DNA of 64,000 nucleotides from Nostoc sp. FACHB-892 (lineage in GTDB: Bacteria; Cyanobacteriota; Cyanobacteriia; Cyanobacteriales; Nostocaceae). Positions 18,320-27,549 of the stretch are shown one piece after another. Under the pieces are notes generated by a model that worked only from the letters and a program-made list of their open reading frames with translations, did not search any database and was not told where the DNA came from. Both the position numbers and the translations under genes were made by a program. The stretch is taken from assembly GCF_014698795.1 (NCBI RefSeq), contig NZ_JACJTR010000011.1:124001-188000 (forward strand), read 5' to 3'. How positions within the stretch are numbered: position 1 is the stretch's first letter; every line of letters begins with the position of its first letter.

Positions 18320-18993
18320 AATAACTACAAAACAAAATTGCGACATTGAACTCAGTCAAGCAACGAAGGCGATCGCAATGTTAGAAATATTAATTAATCT
18401 GATTCTCAAAAAATCCGTTGAAGTTATCCTAGTGCTACTGCTAAAACAAATCTGGGCATGACTGCTGAAGAATGAAAGCTTCCAACGACTCAACCACTTT
18501 TTGAAAATGCAGATTCTTATACTCTATCTCGATGGAATTTTGCTCAAAACATCTCTAAAATCTCTGCCGGAGCCAACAAAAGAGAATGATTGACACACAT
18601 CTGGCTAGTTTTGGTGAGGAAGGTAACGGTTTTCTCTATGGTCTCACTTTGAAAACAAATTGCACAGAATGCTTAACAGGGATTATTCTACATACGGGAA
18701 AGCTCACTCTACCATAAAAAGTATGTTGCCTTAAGAAACTAAGAAGGCACTCTTAGTCTTGGGCGATCGCCTACGCAATTATATCTCCAGTTCCCTACCG
18801 AAAGCGATACATCAAAGACTACATAAGTCATTCAACCATTTACTGCATTCAAAGCTAAAATTCTACCAGCCATAATTTAATAGTAAAAAATACTTTTTAG
18901 GTAGGGAGGTTTAATAAAAAACTTGGCAGACAAATTGTTACAAATACAGCTAGTCTTACAAAAATTTACTTTTACCCCATACCTTGCATCTAT
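18320..18993. other. intergenic, no convincing gene
   Basis: About 670 bases. A 27-codon frame (MLEILINLILKKSVEVILVL, 18379-18462) with an Ile/Leu-rich, membrane-like sequence and a 43-codon frame starting MIDTHLASFG near 18586 are seen. Neither resembles a known protein or has a clear ribosome site. They may be relics. The end of the stretch should hold the promoter of the hybrid kinase gene. Confidence 0.4.
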
Positions 18994-20148
18994 ATGACTT
19001 CACAATCTTCTCGCTCTGACAAAATTCTAGTTGTTGATGATTCTCCTGATAACGTGTTTTTGATCAAAACTATTTTGGAGGAAGAAGGTTACACAATTAG
19101 CACAGCAGAAAATGGAATTTCGGCCTTAGCAGAATTAAAAGCTTCTCCTTGTGACTTGGTTCTACTGGATCTAATGATGCCAGATATGGATGGGTACGAA
19201 GTTACCAAACACATTCGTGGAGAGATGAAATTGCCACAATATATCCCCATACTGTTAATCACTGCCCACGATGCGCCCAACGTCGCCCACGGTTTAGACT
19301 TGGGTGCAGACGATTTTATCCGCAAACCTGTAACAGTAGATGAATTGCTGGCACGAGTGCGATCGCTCCTGCGTTTGAAACATAGTATGGATGAACGTGA
19401 TGAAATTGCCCGTCAGCGAGAAGATTTTGTCTCCCGCCTCACCCACGACTTACGCACTCCCTTAGTAGCGGCCGATCGCATGTTGATGCTATTTCAACAA
19501 GGTGCGTTGGGAGAATTATCATTGCAAATGCAGGAAGTAATCGCCATCATGGCCCGTAGCAATATAAACCTGCTTTCTATGGTCAACACCTTATTAGAAG
19601 TTTATCGTTTTGAAGCAGGTCGCAAAACTTTGGCATTTCAACCAGTTAATCTGGGGCAATTGCTAGAGGAAGTGACTGGAGAATTGGCACCTCTAGCTCA
19701 AGACAAAGCACTGTCCCTAAATTTGGACTTTACTGAGGATTCAAGCGCAAACACAGTGATGGGCGATCGCTTAGAATTGCATCGTCTATTTACAAATCTT
19801 ATCGGCAATGCAATCAAATTTACCGACTCTGGGTCTGTGACTATTCATTTCAGTTCTCAACGCCAGTTAGATAAAAGTAGTCAATCTCAGTTATCTGAAA
19901 AATCTAATTCCGTTGAATATATTAGCATTGAGATAGCAGATACTGGCCCAGGTATTCGTCCTGAAGAACAAGCAACTATATTTGAACGATTCCGTCAAGG
20001 TAGCCACAAGAGTTCTGGTAGTGGCTTAGGACTCTATCTTGCTCGCCGAATTGTCGAGGCACATCAAGGCATTATTTTGTTAAATTCTGAGTTGGGCAAA
20101 GGTAGTGTATTTATTGTCCTTCTACCAACTACAAAATTAGAAAAATAG
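18994..20148 (+). CDS. hybrid response regulator/histidine kinase (REC-HisKA-HATPase)
   Basis: A 384-aa cytoplasmic signalling protein with the receiver in front of the kinase. REC: ILVVDDSPDN, phospho-Asp59 (LVLLDLMMPDMDG) and Lys111 (FIRKPV). HisKA: His151 in FVSRLTHDLRTPL. HATPase: N-box (LFTNLIGNAIKF), G1 (IADTGPGI), F-box (IFERFRQG) and G2 (GSGLGLYLARRI). No membrane helices or sensor domain, so it is probably driven by phosphotransfer from another kinase or by protein contact. No partner regulator lies next to it. Confidence 0.93.
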   Translation: MTSQSSRSDKILVVDDSPDNVFLIKTILEEEGYTISTAENGISALAELKASPCDLVLLDLMMPDMDGYEVTKHIRGEMKLPQYIPILLITAHDAPNVAHGLDLGADDFIRKPVTVDELLARVRSLLRLKHSMDERDEIARQREDFVSRLTHDLRTPLVAADRMLMLFQQGALGELSLQMQEVIAIMARSNINLLSMVNTLLEVYRFEAGRKTLAFQPVNLGQLLEEVTGELAPLAQDKALSLNLDFTEDSSANTVMGDRLELHRLFTNLIGNAIKFTDSGSVTIHFSSQRQLDKSSQSQLSEKSNSVEYISIEIADTGPGIRPEEQATIFERFRQGSHKSSGSGLGLYLARRIVEAHQGIILLNSELGKGSVFIVLLPTTKLEK

Positions 20149-20293
20149 TTATTATAAATTATGAATTACCGAATCTACCCTGATAATTCATAATTTTATT
20201 GTTCTTCATTATAAAATAATAGAAATTAACAAATCAAGTGTACTGATATAGCAACGATAGCATTGAATAAATAGTTTTTTATGGGGCTAAACA

Positions 20294-21676
20294 ATGATCA
20301 CCACTGAATTATCTAATATTGGCAATATTATCCAGAATCAGCGTGAGTTTTTTAAAAGTGGCAAAACTAAAGATGTCACTTTTCGTATTGAACAACTTAA
20401 AAATCTTAGGCAAGCAATCATTGAGCATGAAGAGTCAATAGTCGAGGCATTAAAAGCAGATTTACATAAACCAACACTAGAGAGTTACCTTACAGAAATC
20501 GGTGTCATTAAAGAAATCGATTATGCTATAAAACATCTCAAAACCTGGACTAAGCCCAAAAAAGCACCCGTTTCTTTTGATTTTTTTTCCTATTCAGCGA
20601 GAATTTATCCAGAACCTTTAGGGGTTGTTCTAATTATCGGGCCTTGGAACTATCCATTTCAGTTAATTATCTCACCGTTAGTAGGTGCGATTGCAGCCGG
20701 TAATTGTGCAATTATCAAACCTTCAGAAATTGCTTCTCATACGTCTGATGTTATTGCTAAGATTATTGCCAAACATTTTGACCCTGCTTATATTGCAGTG
20801 GTTGAAGGGGGCGTTGAAGCTAGTCAAAAATTACTTGCAGAAAAATTTGACCATATCTTTTTTACTGGTGGCACAGCCGTTGGCAAAATCGTTATGGCAG
20901 CAGCAGCAAAATATCTCACACCAGTTACTTTAGAATTGGGTGGCAAAAGTCCTTGTATCGTAGATAGTGATATTAATCTCGAACACACTGTCAGACGAAT
21001 TACTTGGGGCAAATTTATTAATGCTGGACAAACTTGTATCGCTCCTGACTACCTTTTAGTTAATAAAATAATCAAAAAGGATTTAATAAATGGGCTGGAA
21101 AAATGCCTAAAAGAATTTTATAGTGATAATCCTGTAAACAGTCCTGATTATGCTAGAATTATCAGTCAAAAACACTTTGAAAGATTGGTTAACTTTCTCA
21201 AAGATGGTGAAGTTATCATCGGTGGAGAAAATCAACCTTCAGAGCGTTATCTCGCCCCCACAGTGATTGATAATGTCTCCTTAGAAGATTCTGTAATGCA
21301 GGAAGAAATTTTTGGCCCCATTCTACCCATTATTGAATATACTGACATTGCCGAAGCGATAGCTTTGATTAACTCTAGACCTAAACCCTTGGCATTATAC
21401 TTGTTTTCCCAAAATAAAAATCTACAAAAGCGAGTTTTGCAGGAAACTTCATCGGGTGGAGTTTGTATCAACGATACAGTAATGCAGGTTGGTGTTTCGT
21501 CTTTACCATTTGGTGGGGTGGGAGATAGCGGTATTGGCAACTATCATGGCAAAGCTAGTTTTGACACCTTTTCCCATAACAAAAGCGTGTTGCAAAACTC
21601 ATTCTGGCTCGATTTAAAATGGCGATACGCTCCTTATGAAGGCAAATTACCAATAATCAAGAAACTTTTAGGTTAA
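20294..21676 (+). CDS. aldehyde dehydrogenase (AldE-like)
   Basis: A 460-aa NAD(P)-dependent aldehyde dehydrogenase of the class-3, fatty-aldehyde type. Oxyanion Asn119 (IIGPWNYPFQ), general-base Glu214 (VTLELGGKSP), nucleophile Cys248 (NAGQTCIAPDY) and the loop QEEIFGPILP are all present. The short length and hydrophobic C-terminus resemble the cyanobacterial AldE enzyme that oxidises long-chain aldehydes; the substrate is inferred. Complete, with its own upstream region. Confidence 0.93.
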   Translation: MITTELSNIGNIIQNQREFFKSGKTKDVTFRIEQLKNLRQAIIEHEESIVEALKADLHKPTLESYLTEIGVIKEIDYAIKHLKTWTKPKKAPVSFDFFSYSARIYPEPLGVVLIIGPWNYPFQLIISPLVGAIAAGNCAIIKPSEIASHTSDVIAKIIAKHFDPAYIAVVEGGVEASQKLLAEKFDHIFFTGGTAVGKIVMAAAAKYLTPVTLELGGKSPCIVDSDINLEHTVRRITWGKFINAGQTCIAPDYLLVNKIIKKDLINGLEKCLKEFYSDNPVNSPDYARIISQKHFERLVNFLKDGEVIIGGENQPSERYLAPTVIDNVSLEDSVMQEEIFGPILPIIEYTDIAEAIALINSRPKPLALYLFSQNKNLQKRVLQETSSGGVCINDTVMQVGVSSLPFGGVGDSGIGNYHGKASFDTFSHNKSVLQNSFWLDLKWRYAPYEGKLPIIKKLLG

Positions 21677-21815
21677 AAAAAGTTAGGAGTTATAAGTGAG
21701 GAGTTAGGAATGAGAAATAAAAATCTATAACTCCTAACTCTGCTAATTTTAGATTTTGAATTTTGGATTGAATGAAAAATCTAAAATTAATAACTCCTAA
21801 CTTCTAACTCCTAAC
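21677..21815. repeat. long heptamer (STRR-type) repeat block
   Basis: AGTTAGGAGTTATAAGTGAGGAGTTAGGAATG on the left (in pieces) is matched by three complement blocks, CTATAACTCCTAACTC, AATAACTCCTAACTTC and TAACTCCTAACTC. It separates the convergent aldehyde dehydrogenase and oxidoreductase genes and can fold in alternative hairpins; a terminator role is likely. Confidence 0.7.
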
Positions 21816-21817
21816 TC

Positions 21818-22423
21818 TTAAAACCCAAAAGCGTTGCTGTAACGCTCCTCAGCCCAAGGTTCACCACGGCGGTGGTAGCCATTGCGTTCCCAAAAACCAA
21901 GTTCTTCACCAGCTAAAAACTCTAAACCATTAATCCACTTAGCACTTTTCCAAGCGTAAAGATGGGGCACAACTAGCCGCATTGGGCCACCATGTTCAGA
22001 TGGAAGGTCTTCACCAAAGACTTTAAAGGCAAAGAAGTTTTCTTCGCGCATAAAATCTTCTACAGAAATATTGGTAGTATAGCCGCCGTAGCAGTGTTCC
22101 ATAATATGGGCTACTTTCGGTTCTAGCTCAACCAGACCCATGAAATCTATAACTTTAATGCCAGTCCATTTAACATCGAGTTTAGACCAGCGCGTTACAC
22201 AGTGAAAGTCTGCTGTGAATTCATGTTGAGGCAGCGCCATAAAGTCTGACCAACTAAAGGTAGCAGATTTTGCCAAACCCCAAACTCGAAACTCCCATTC
22301 CTGGGTGCTGACTTGAGGAGTTGCGCCGTAAGTTAATACGGGGAAACCTTTAGCTAAGTGTTGACCGGGGGGAACGCGTTCTCCCTCTTCATTCCCTGGT
22401 TTCTGAAAAAATTTTCCTAGCAT
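21818..22423 (-). CDS. sulfite oxidase-like molybdopterin oxidoreductase
   Basis: A 201-aa protein with the SUOX/YedY molybdopterin fold. Cys75 (ADFHCVTRWSKLDVKW) is the expected Mo ligand. GGYTTNISVEDF, HGGPMRLVVPHLYAWKSAKW and GFWERNGYHRRGEPWAEERY are typical of the short bacterial sulfite oxidase-like group. ATG 22423 (MLGKFFQKPG) is preferred; an in-frame GTG 63 bases upstream adds a poor extension. No Tat signal is seen, so it is probably cytoplasmic. The substrate is unknown for this group. Confidence 0.88.
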   Translation of the reverse strand: MLGKFFQKPGNEEGERVPPGQHLAKGFPVLTYGATPQVSTQEWEFRVWGLAKSATFSWSDFMALPQHEFTADFHCVTRWSKLDVKWTGIKVIDFMGLVELEPKVAHIMEHCYGGYTTNISVEDFMREENFFAFKVFGEDLPSEHGGPMRLVVPHLYAWKSAKWINGLEFLAGEELGFWERNGYHRRGEPWAEERYSNAFGF

Positions 22424-22701
22424 AGTTGGAGGAAACTTATTTTTCTCAAGATATTTACAAGCTTTTTGCTGAGTTGCCAACAGCACCAGATTTTTTACTT
22501 TCTATATGATTACTTGATCATTACTCATCGATAATAGGTAATGGGTAATGGATATTCCCAATTACTCACTACCAATTTTTCTTGATCTAATGAGCTTGTT
22601 TAGAGTATCTATGATTCAAAATGCAATCAGGAAAGCTAATAAAAAGCGTTTATCCAGTGGCAAGAAGATTGGTGCTGTTTATGCTTTTCCTGACTGGAGA
22701 A

Positions 22702-22875
22702 TTATGATTCTTCTTCCTCTTCTTCAGCAGTTGGATAGACAAATGTAGAACGTCCAGTCAAAATTGACTTACCCAAAGAGAGGGCTTTCTGAGCTTCGAT
22801 GACGGCTTTGTGCCTCCAGGTAGCTCGACGTTTATCTCGTTTTGATTTGGAAGTTTTCTTCTTAGGAACAGCCAT
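22702..22875 (-). CDS. rpmF: 50S ribosomal protein L32
   Basis: A 57-aa protein with the classic L32 start [20 protein letters not shown] and an acidic Glu-rich tail (TAEEEEEES) seen in cyanobacteria. ATG 22873-22875 is chosen over an upstream in-frame extension that has no family counterpart. The zinc-binding Cys residues of some L32 proteins are absent (Cys-minus form). Confidence 0.96.
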   Translation of the reverse strand: MAVPKKKTSKSKRDKRRATWRHKAVIEAQKALSLGKSILTGRSTFVYPTAEEEEEES

Positions 22876-23043
22876 GTCAGCAGATATCGCGATTTTTGAC
22901 AACCTTCTTATTCTAGGCCATCCAATGACGCGAAGAACAACAGGTAAATTTAATTGATCGGTTGAGACTGAAGTAGGACATGGGGCAGAGGGAATTCCAA
23001 TTACCTCTTTGCGTCTCCTGAAGTCCGTGTCAAGCTAAACTCG

Positions 23044-23535
23044 TCATTTTTGGGTTGGCAGATTGCTAGCTGCTGGAACTGCATTAGAGCTATTTTCAAA
23101 GAAAAGTAGCGATCGCGCAGTTTTAAAATAAGTCGCCCAATTTTGAGCATCGGGACGCGATCGCCATTGGGGACGACTAACATCTAATGTCAGAACTGGT
23201 GCGATCGCTCCATAATTTTGTACGGATACTATGATTGAAACATCTGTTACCAGGATATCTTGGTCGAAGCTCCTCTGAGCGGCTGCCCTAGCGGCTGCTT
23301 CCGCCCTCCGGAGAACGGTTTCATAGTTTTCTTCCGGCAGGCGGTCAATAGCTAGATCAATTCTAGCGGTGTAAGCTCGCACAACTTGGGGTGCGATCGC
23401 TTCCGTCAAAAACCACGCAGGAACGGTAGATATGAGCAAAATTACTAAAGGAACTATCCGGATTCTTCTGGCAATTTGGCTAATAACTGAAAAGGGAGTG
23501 ATCGATGATGGTAGGTGAGCATAAGTCTTGCTCAT
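23044..23535 (-). CDS. single-pass membrane protein, hypothetical
   Basis: A 163-aa protein. A short cytoplasmic N-terminus is followed by one membrane helix or uncleaved signal anchor (about residues 27-48, IRIVPLVILLISTVPAWFLT) and a soluble domain with an Ala/Arg-rich helix (RRAEAAARAAAQRSF) and strand-like segments (ILVTDVSIIVSV, APVLTLDVSRPQW). It looks like a periplasm-facing cyanobacterial protein of unknown function. Well-formed ribosome site (AAGGAGATAAAAGG before the ATG). Confidence 0.7.
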   Translation of the reverse strand: MSKTYAHLPSSITPFSVISQIARRIRIVPLVILLISTVPAWFLTEAIAPQVVRAYTARIDLAIDRLPEENYETVLRRAEAAARAAAQRSFDQDILVTDVSIIVSVQNYGAIAPVLTLDVSRPQWRSRPDAQNWATYFKTARSLLFFENSSNAVPAASNLPTQK

Positions 23536-23734
23536 GACCTTTTATCTCCTTAGCGATGATCTGTTATTGAAATTAGGTGGAAGTATTTCCCGAATATCTA
23601 ACGTAATAAAAATTACATTCTAACTTAAGATTCGATCAGAATCACCTAGACTATAAGACATAGGTTAGCTTTGTTTTTTTGGCAAAGCCAACCGCAATTT
23701 TAAGACCAGCAAACAATAACTGACAAAGAGCGGG

Positions 23735-25603
23735 ATGGCAAATTACTGGGCGATCACGATTGGCATCAATCAATATCAGTTATTTCAACCTTTAAGTTGT
23801 GCCCAAGCAGATGCTGAGGCAGTAGAGGATTTTTTGGTGACGGAGGCAGGTTTTCTCCCCAAACACTGTCTAGTCATGACGGACACCTCGCCACCGATTG
23901 GCGACAGATCAACTTATCCGACTAAAGAGAATATTCTGCTGCTGCTTGAGGATTTGGCAGCGACAAGTTGGCAACCGGAAGATTATCTGTGGTTATTCTT
24001 TAGCGGTTATGGGGTCAACTACCAAGGCAAAGATTACTTAATGCCAGTAGAAGGTAACCCCGAACTCGTACAAGAGACTGGCATAGAATTGCAATCGCTA
24101 ATGCAAAGCCTGCAACTTGCTGAGTTGAATGTATTGCTACTACTCGATATCAACCGCGCTTTTGGCACTCAAGCTGATGCTCCGGTTGGTGAAGAAACAA
24201 TAGAATTAGCCCAAGAACTACAACTTGCGACAATTCTTTCTTGTCAACCAGAACAATTTTCCCATGAAAGTAGCGAATTAGGTCACGGATTCTTTACAGC
24301 AGCCTTGTTAGAAGCTTTGCGTTCTGGTAATGGCAGTAATTTGGCAGATTTAGAAAGCTACCTAAGCCTGCTTATGCCAAAATTATGCCACCACCACTGG
24401 CGTCCTGTGCAAAACCCTGCCACGATCATCCCATCAAGGACGCAGGTAATCTTGCCAGAATTAGCAATGGAAAGTGATTTCCAATCAGAAGCAGTGATTT
24501 ATCCCGAAGAATCTTTTGCTATTGCCCGTGCGGCTCCTCCCCTTGACGATTACCCTAGAACTTCAGCAGAACGGGATAGATGGGGAGAAGCTATTGTGAA
24601 TTCCTCCCAACACAAAGTCGAGAAGTCTAAAGCTCAACCAGTTCAGGAGTCAGCTACTAGCTTAGTTTCCCAGCCAATAGCGGAAACTTCTTTAGGAGCA
24701 AATCCAAGGGGAAGATTTATCCCCAATTCTTCCAAAGGTTACGTCTCTCGATTGCCATCGAATCAACCAAGCATCCCTTTTTGGAAACAGTTTATTTTAT
24801 GGGGCGGAGGCAGCCTGCTGGTAGCAGGTTTAATCGCCGTAGTTTTTCTTCGTAATCAAGAAACTTTTAGAATTAAGCAAATATCAAGCACATCACCCAA
24901 TGCTACTGTTAGCGATCGCCAGGTTATCGAGAATTTACCAAGCAATCGCACTCCGGAAGTTAGATTTAAAAATCAATCTAGTGCTCAAATAACTTCTAGT
25001 TCAGAATCAGAAAAGCGAAATCAAGCAGTCTTAGACTTGGCGAAAATGTCGCTCAAACAAACTCAAGCTAGTGATTTGAGCATGGCGATCGCTACAGCCC
25101 GGAAAATTAAACCCGGTGAACCACTGTACGAACAAGCTCAGGAGAATATTAAGATTTGGAGCCGGATGATTTTGGATTTAGCAGAGGGTCGTGCTAAACA
25201 AAGACAGTATGCTAGCGCTATCGCTGCCGCTCGATTAATCACCAAAGATGAAGCCCCCTACGCGAAAGCACAAGCAGCAATAAACCTGTGGCGGCTAGAG
25301 GGTAAGCAGTATGTGAGTAACAAAACTCTTTTAGATGCAGCTAATGCTTTAATTAAGCCTGGACAGGCATCTACCTACAATCGTGCGATCGAAGTTGCTA
25401 GGAAAGTACCACCAGGTCAACCTGGCTTCGATACTGCCCAAAAATCGATCAATAAATGGAGTGAGAAAATTTTAGACTTGGCCAAGCGTCGCGCCGCCCA
25501 AGGAGAACGTAATGCCGCGATCGCAACAGCTGCTTTAGTGCCAGAGGAGACGGCCGCTTACGAGGATGCTCAGGATGCCATCCAAAAATGGCAAAAAAAA
25601 TAG
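23735..25603 (+). CDS. caspase-fold protein with inactive Tyr/Asn dyad (pseudo-orthocaspase)
   Basis: A 622-aa protein. Residues 1-235 are a peptidase C14-type caspase domain (YWAITIGINQY, then LSCAQADAEAVEDFL). The catalytic His is replaced by Tyr92 (LFFSGYGVNYQGKDYLMP) and the catalytic Cys by Asn140 (LLLLDINRAFGTQ), so it cannot be a protease of the usual kind. Pseudo-orthocaspases with this Tyr/Asn pair are known in cyanobacteria. After a Ser/Pro-rich linker, one membrane helix (about 352-372, FILWGGGSLLVAGLIAVVFL) is followed by TPR-like repeats containing AIATARKIKPGEPLYEQAQ and related copies. The topology puts caspase fold and repeats on opposite sides of the membrane. Probably a scaffold or decoy. 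Confidence 0.88.
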   Translation: MANYWAITIGINQYQLFQPLSCAQADAEAVEDFLVTEAGFLPKHCLVMTDTSPPIGDRSTYPTKENILLLLEDLAATSWQPEDYLWLFFSGYGVNYQGKDYLMPVEGNPELVQETGIELQSLMQSLQLAELNVLLLLDINRAFGTQADAPVGEETIELAQELQLATILSCQPEQFSHESSELGHGFFTAALLEALRSGNGSNLADLESYLSLLMPKLCHHHWRPVQNPATIIPSRTQVILPELAMESDFQSEAVIYPEESFAIARAAPPLDDYPRTSAERDRWGEAIVNSSQHKVEKSKAQPVQESATSLVSQPIAETSLGANPRGRFIPNSSKGYVSRLPSNQPSIPFWKQFILWGGGSLLVAGLIAVVFLRNQETFRIKQISSTSPNATVSDRQVIENLPSNRTPEVRFKNQSSAQITSSSESEKRNQAVLDLAKMSLKQTQASDLSMAIATARKIKPGEPLYEQAQENIKIWSRMILDLAEGRAKQRQYASAIAAARLITKDEAPYAKAQAAINLWRLEGKQYVSNKTLLDAANALIKPGQASTYNRAIEVARKVPPGQPGFDTAQKSINKWSEKILDLAKRRAAQGERNAAIATAALVPEETAAYEDAQDAIQKWQKK

Positions 25604-25621
25604 TAAAAAAATAGTAAAAAA

Positions 25622-25685
25622 TAGCAGGCAGTTAGGAGTTAGGAGTTATATTTTTTTTAATTCCTCATTCCTAACTCCTCAACTT
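25622..25685. repeat. heptamer (STRR-type) repeat hairpin
   Basis: AGTTAGGAGTTAGGAGTTA, a T8 run, then CCTCATTCCTAACTCCTCAAC. It separates the convergent pseudo-caspase and Mo-nitrogenase-family genes and is a likely terminator. Confidence 0.7.
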
Positions 25686-25697
25686 TACTTTTAGCAC

Positions 25698-26075
25698 TTA
25701 GCAGTACTGTGATACATCTTCGCCGCATTCATCAGCTAGATAGCACAGCGCTCGGAAACGTAAACCAACCACTTCTTCATATAAGGGGTTGAGCTTGCAC
25801 ATGGGCGGAATGTGAAACAAGGTTTTCCCAAATAATTTGACATCTCGCTCAAAGGGACACTGAGATGGAATCAATTTACACAAGCGGTGAGCTAGTTGGC
25901 GATCGCGGATTTGAATATTTTCTACACGCTGCCGTAGGGGTTGGAGAATATCCCAGTAAGGCTTGGAAATAGAAGGGTTTAGCTGGGTTGCTTTGTCGTC
26001 ACTAGTCTCTGCTTGATTGAGCGATACCCAGCTTGCCAGAAAAATCTTTTTTGTGGTATTGTCGAATACCTTCAT
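25698..26075 (-). CDS. Mo-dependent nitrogenase C-terminal family protein
   Basis: A 125-aa protein matching the cyanobacterial family named for the Mo-dependent nitrogenase C-terminus. LAHRLCKLIPSQCPFERDVK, LFGKTLFHIPPMCKLNPLYE and LRFRALCYLADECGEDVSQY (about residues 60-124) are its conserved core, with several Cys residues. Despite the name it is not a nitrogenase subunit, and many such genes are in diazotrophic cyanobacteria. Function unknown; monocistronic. Confidence 0.85.
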   Translation of the reverse strand: MKVFDNTTKKIFLASWVSLNQAETSDDKATQLNPSISKPYWDILQPLRQRVENIQIRDRQLAHRLCKLIPSQCPFERDVKLFGKTLFHIPPMCKLNPLYEEVVGLRFRALCYLADECGEDVSQYC

Positions 26076-26565
26076 GGTTAATCCTCTGTGTTATTGAGGT
26101 TATTCATCTTTTTGATGAATATATACAACGTGGCAACGAACTTTCCCAGAAAAATCGCGTTCTGACTGCGATATAATGTAATACCTGATTAGCCACTTAA
26201 GTCAGAACCTAATTTATTACTACGTCAAGTTAATCGCAATTTTCTGGGGATCGGTAGTCTAATATTACGATCTTGTTCATAACTTGATATAGTTTAAATT
26301 TTAATAAAGACATCCACCATTGGATAGGTATTAGTGTAACATTTACAGAACTTAATATCAGATATTCTTCAGAGTATTTTTGCTAAGTATAAATATCAGT
26401 AAAACCCTAGCAAGCGGTTTTCCTCCCCGTATTCTCACTTCCCCACGTTCTCGCTTTTTATTGCTGGCTGAATTTCGTAGAAGCAGAGAGAAGTCTGTAG
26501 ACGCTGCTACGCTTTAAAACGAAGTGGGTTGGCTTTCGCACTAGATGCAAAGCGGCTAATCATGA
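26076..26565. other. intergenic, no gene recognised
   Basis: AT-rich region upstream of the Mo-nitrogenase-family gene. No open frame with family resemblance and no clear NtcA box (GTA-N8-TAC) was found. It ends at the transporter relic. Confidence 0.5.
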
Positions 26566-26850
26566 AACATCGGCCGTCGCAAAGCCTCAGTAAAGAAAGT
26601 AATTTTTCTTCAATTTGCAGTCTATAGCGTCTTAGGGCTAACTTATCTGGGGCTAGCATTGGGCTACATTCCTGGTTTACGCATGAACCGCGCCACCATT
26701 GCTTTGGTCGGTTCTGCCTTTTTAATTGCTTTGGGTGTTCTGAATTTAGAGGAAGCATGGCAGGCTATTGATGTCAATACCATCGTATTTCTCTTGAGCA
26801 TGATGGTAGTTAATGCCAACCTATCCTATACAGCAACAACTCTAAGCTGA
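26566..26850 (+). pseudogene. ArsB/NhaD-type anion transporter fragment
   Basis: The frame open from 26566 gives FLQFAVYSVLGLTYLGLALG, then YIPGLRMNRATIALVGSAFL and AWQAIDVNTIVFLLSMMVVN. This is the N-terminal first two or three helices of ArsB/NhaD-superfamily permeases, normally over 400 aa. It stops at NANLSYTATTLS, where the Uma2 gene starts on the other strand; the last 9 bases overlap that gene's 3' end. It has no clear start codon. A truncated relic. Confidence 0.75.
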
Positions 26851-27402
26851 AAACACCTGCTGGGCTGTCAGAGTTAGTTCTGCGAATGTTTGAGAAATAA
26901 TCTGCTGGTTTCCATTAAAGACAGTTTGTTTGTAACTACCATTGTCTAGCAAACACACTGTCACCTTATTTTTTAAGGGGTCAACAATCCAATACTCGAC
27001 TACACCAATAGCTGCATACTCAGAGGTTTTTTGGTTATAGTCCCGGTCAACAGATTCAGGACTTACCACCTCAACTAATAGGGGTGGAGCAGTTTTAAGG
27101 ATAGCCGAAGTACTCTCAATACTTTGTGCCTGTTGGTCGGTAATCACACAAATATCAGGTCGCCTGGGTTGTTTATTGGTCAACACCTCTGTACCGTTAG
27201 GGCGCGGTTGTAAAGGCAGTCCCATTTTTTGAATTTCTAAAAAAAAGCGAACTAACAGTAGGGTGATAATCGCCTCATGTTTCCCAGTACCAGGAGGCAT
27301 TTCTACCAGCACCTCATCCTCAATTTCATAACGCTTGTCTGTGCCATCATCAAAATTGATGTATTCCTCCAGAGTATTAATTTTTATTGGTGTTTTAGTC
27401 AT
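26842..27402 (-). CDS. Uma2-family (DUF820) putative endonuclease
   Basis: A 186-aa PD-(D/E)XK-fold protein. The family core is visible: RYEIEDEVLVEMPPGTGKHE, RPDICVITDQQ (Asp), LLVEVVSPESVDRDY (Glu), TSEYAAIGVVEYWIVDP. Such genes are present in dozens of copies in Nostoc genomes; function unproven. ATG 27402 is chosen because GGAGG stands 8 bases before it; the upstream in-frame TTG lacks a site. Its 3' end overlaps the transporter relic. Confidence 0.9.
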   Translation of the reverse strand: MTKTPIKINTLEEYINFDDGTDKRYEIEDEVLVEMPPGTGKHEAIITLLLVRFFLEIQKMGLPLQPRPNGTEVLTNKQPRRPDICVITDQQAQSIESTSAILKTAPPLLVEVVSPESVDRDYNQKTSEYAAIGVVEYWIVDPLKNKVTVCLLDNGSYKQTVFNGNQQIISQTFAELTLTAQQVFSA

Positions 27403-27549
27403 AGCGATCGCCTCCAAGAACTATAGGCAAGTACTATTTACTGTGATTTCTATACCCATAATAAAAGACTATATCTCACGCCAAAGCGCAAAGACGTTAG
27501 AAAAACTCTGCGTCTCTGCGCTTGTGCATAAGATTTTATCTTAAATTCT

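Noticed and set aside
22548..22748. 66-codon frame on the plus strand beside rpmF
   Set aside because: It overlaps the 3' end of rpmF in antisense, and its sequence follows the complementary Glu-rich tail of L32.
26220..26340. GTATTAGTGTAAC as an NtcA site
   Set aside because: The right half is not TAC at the required spacing.
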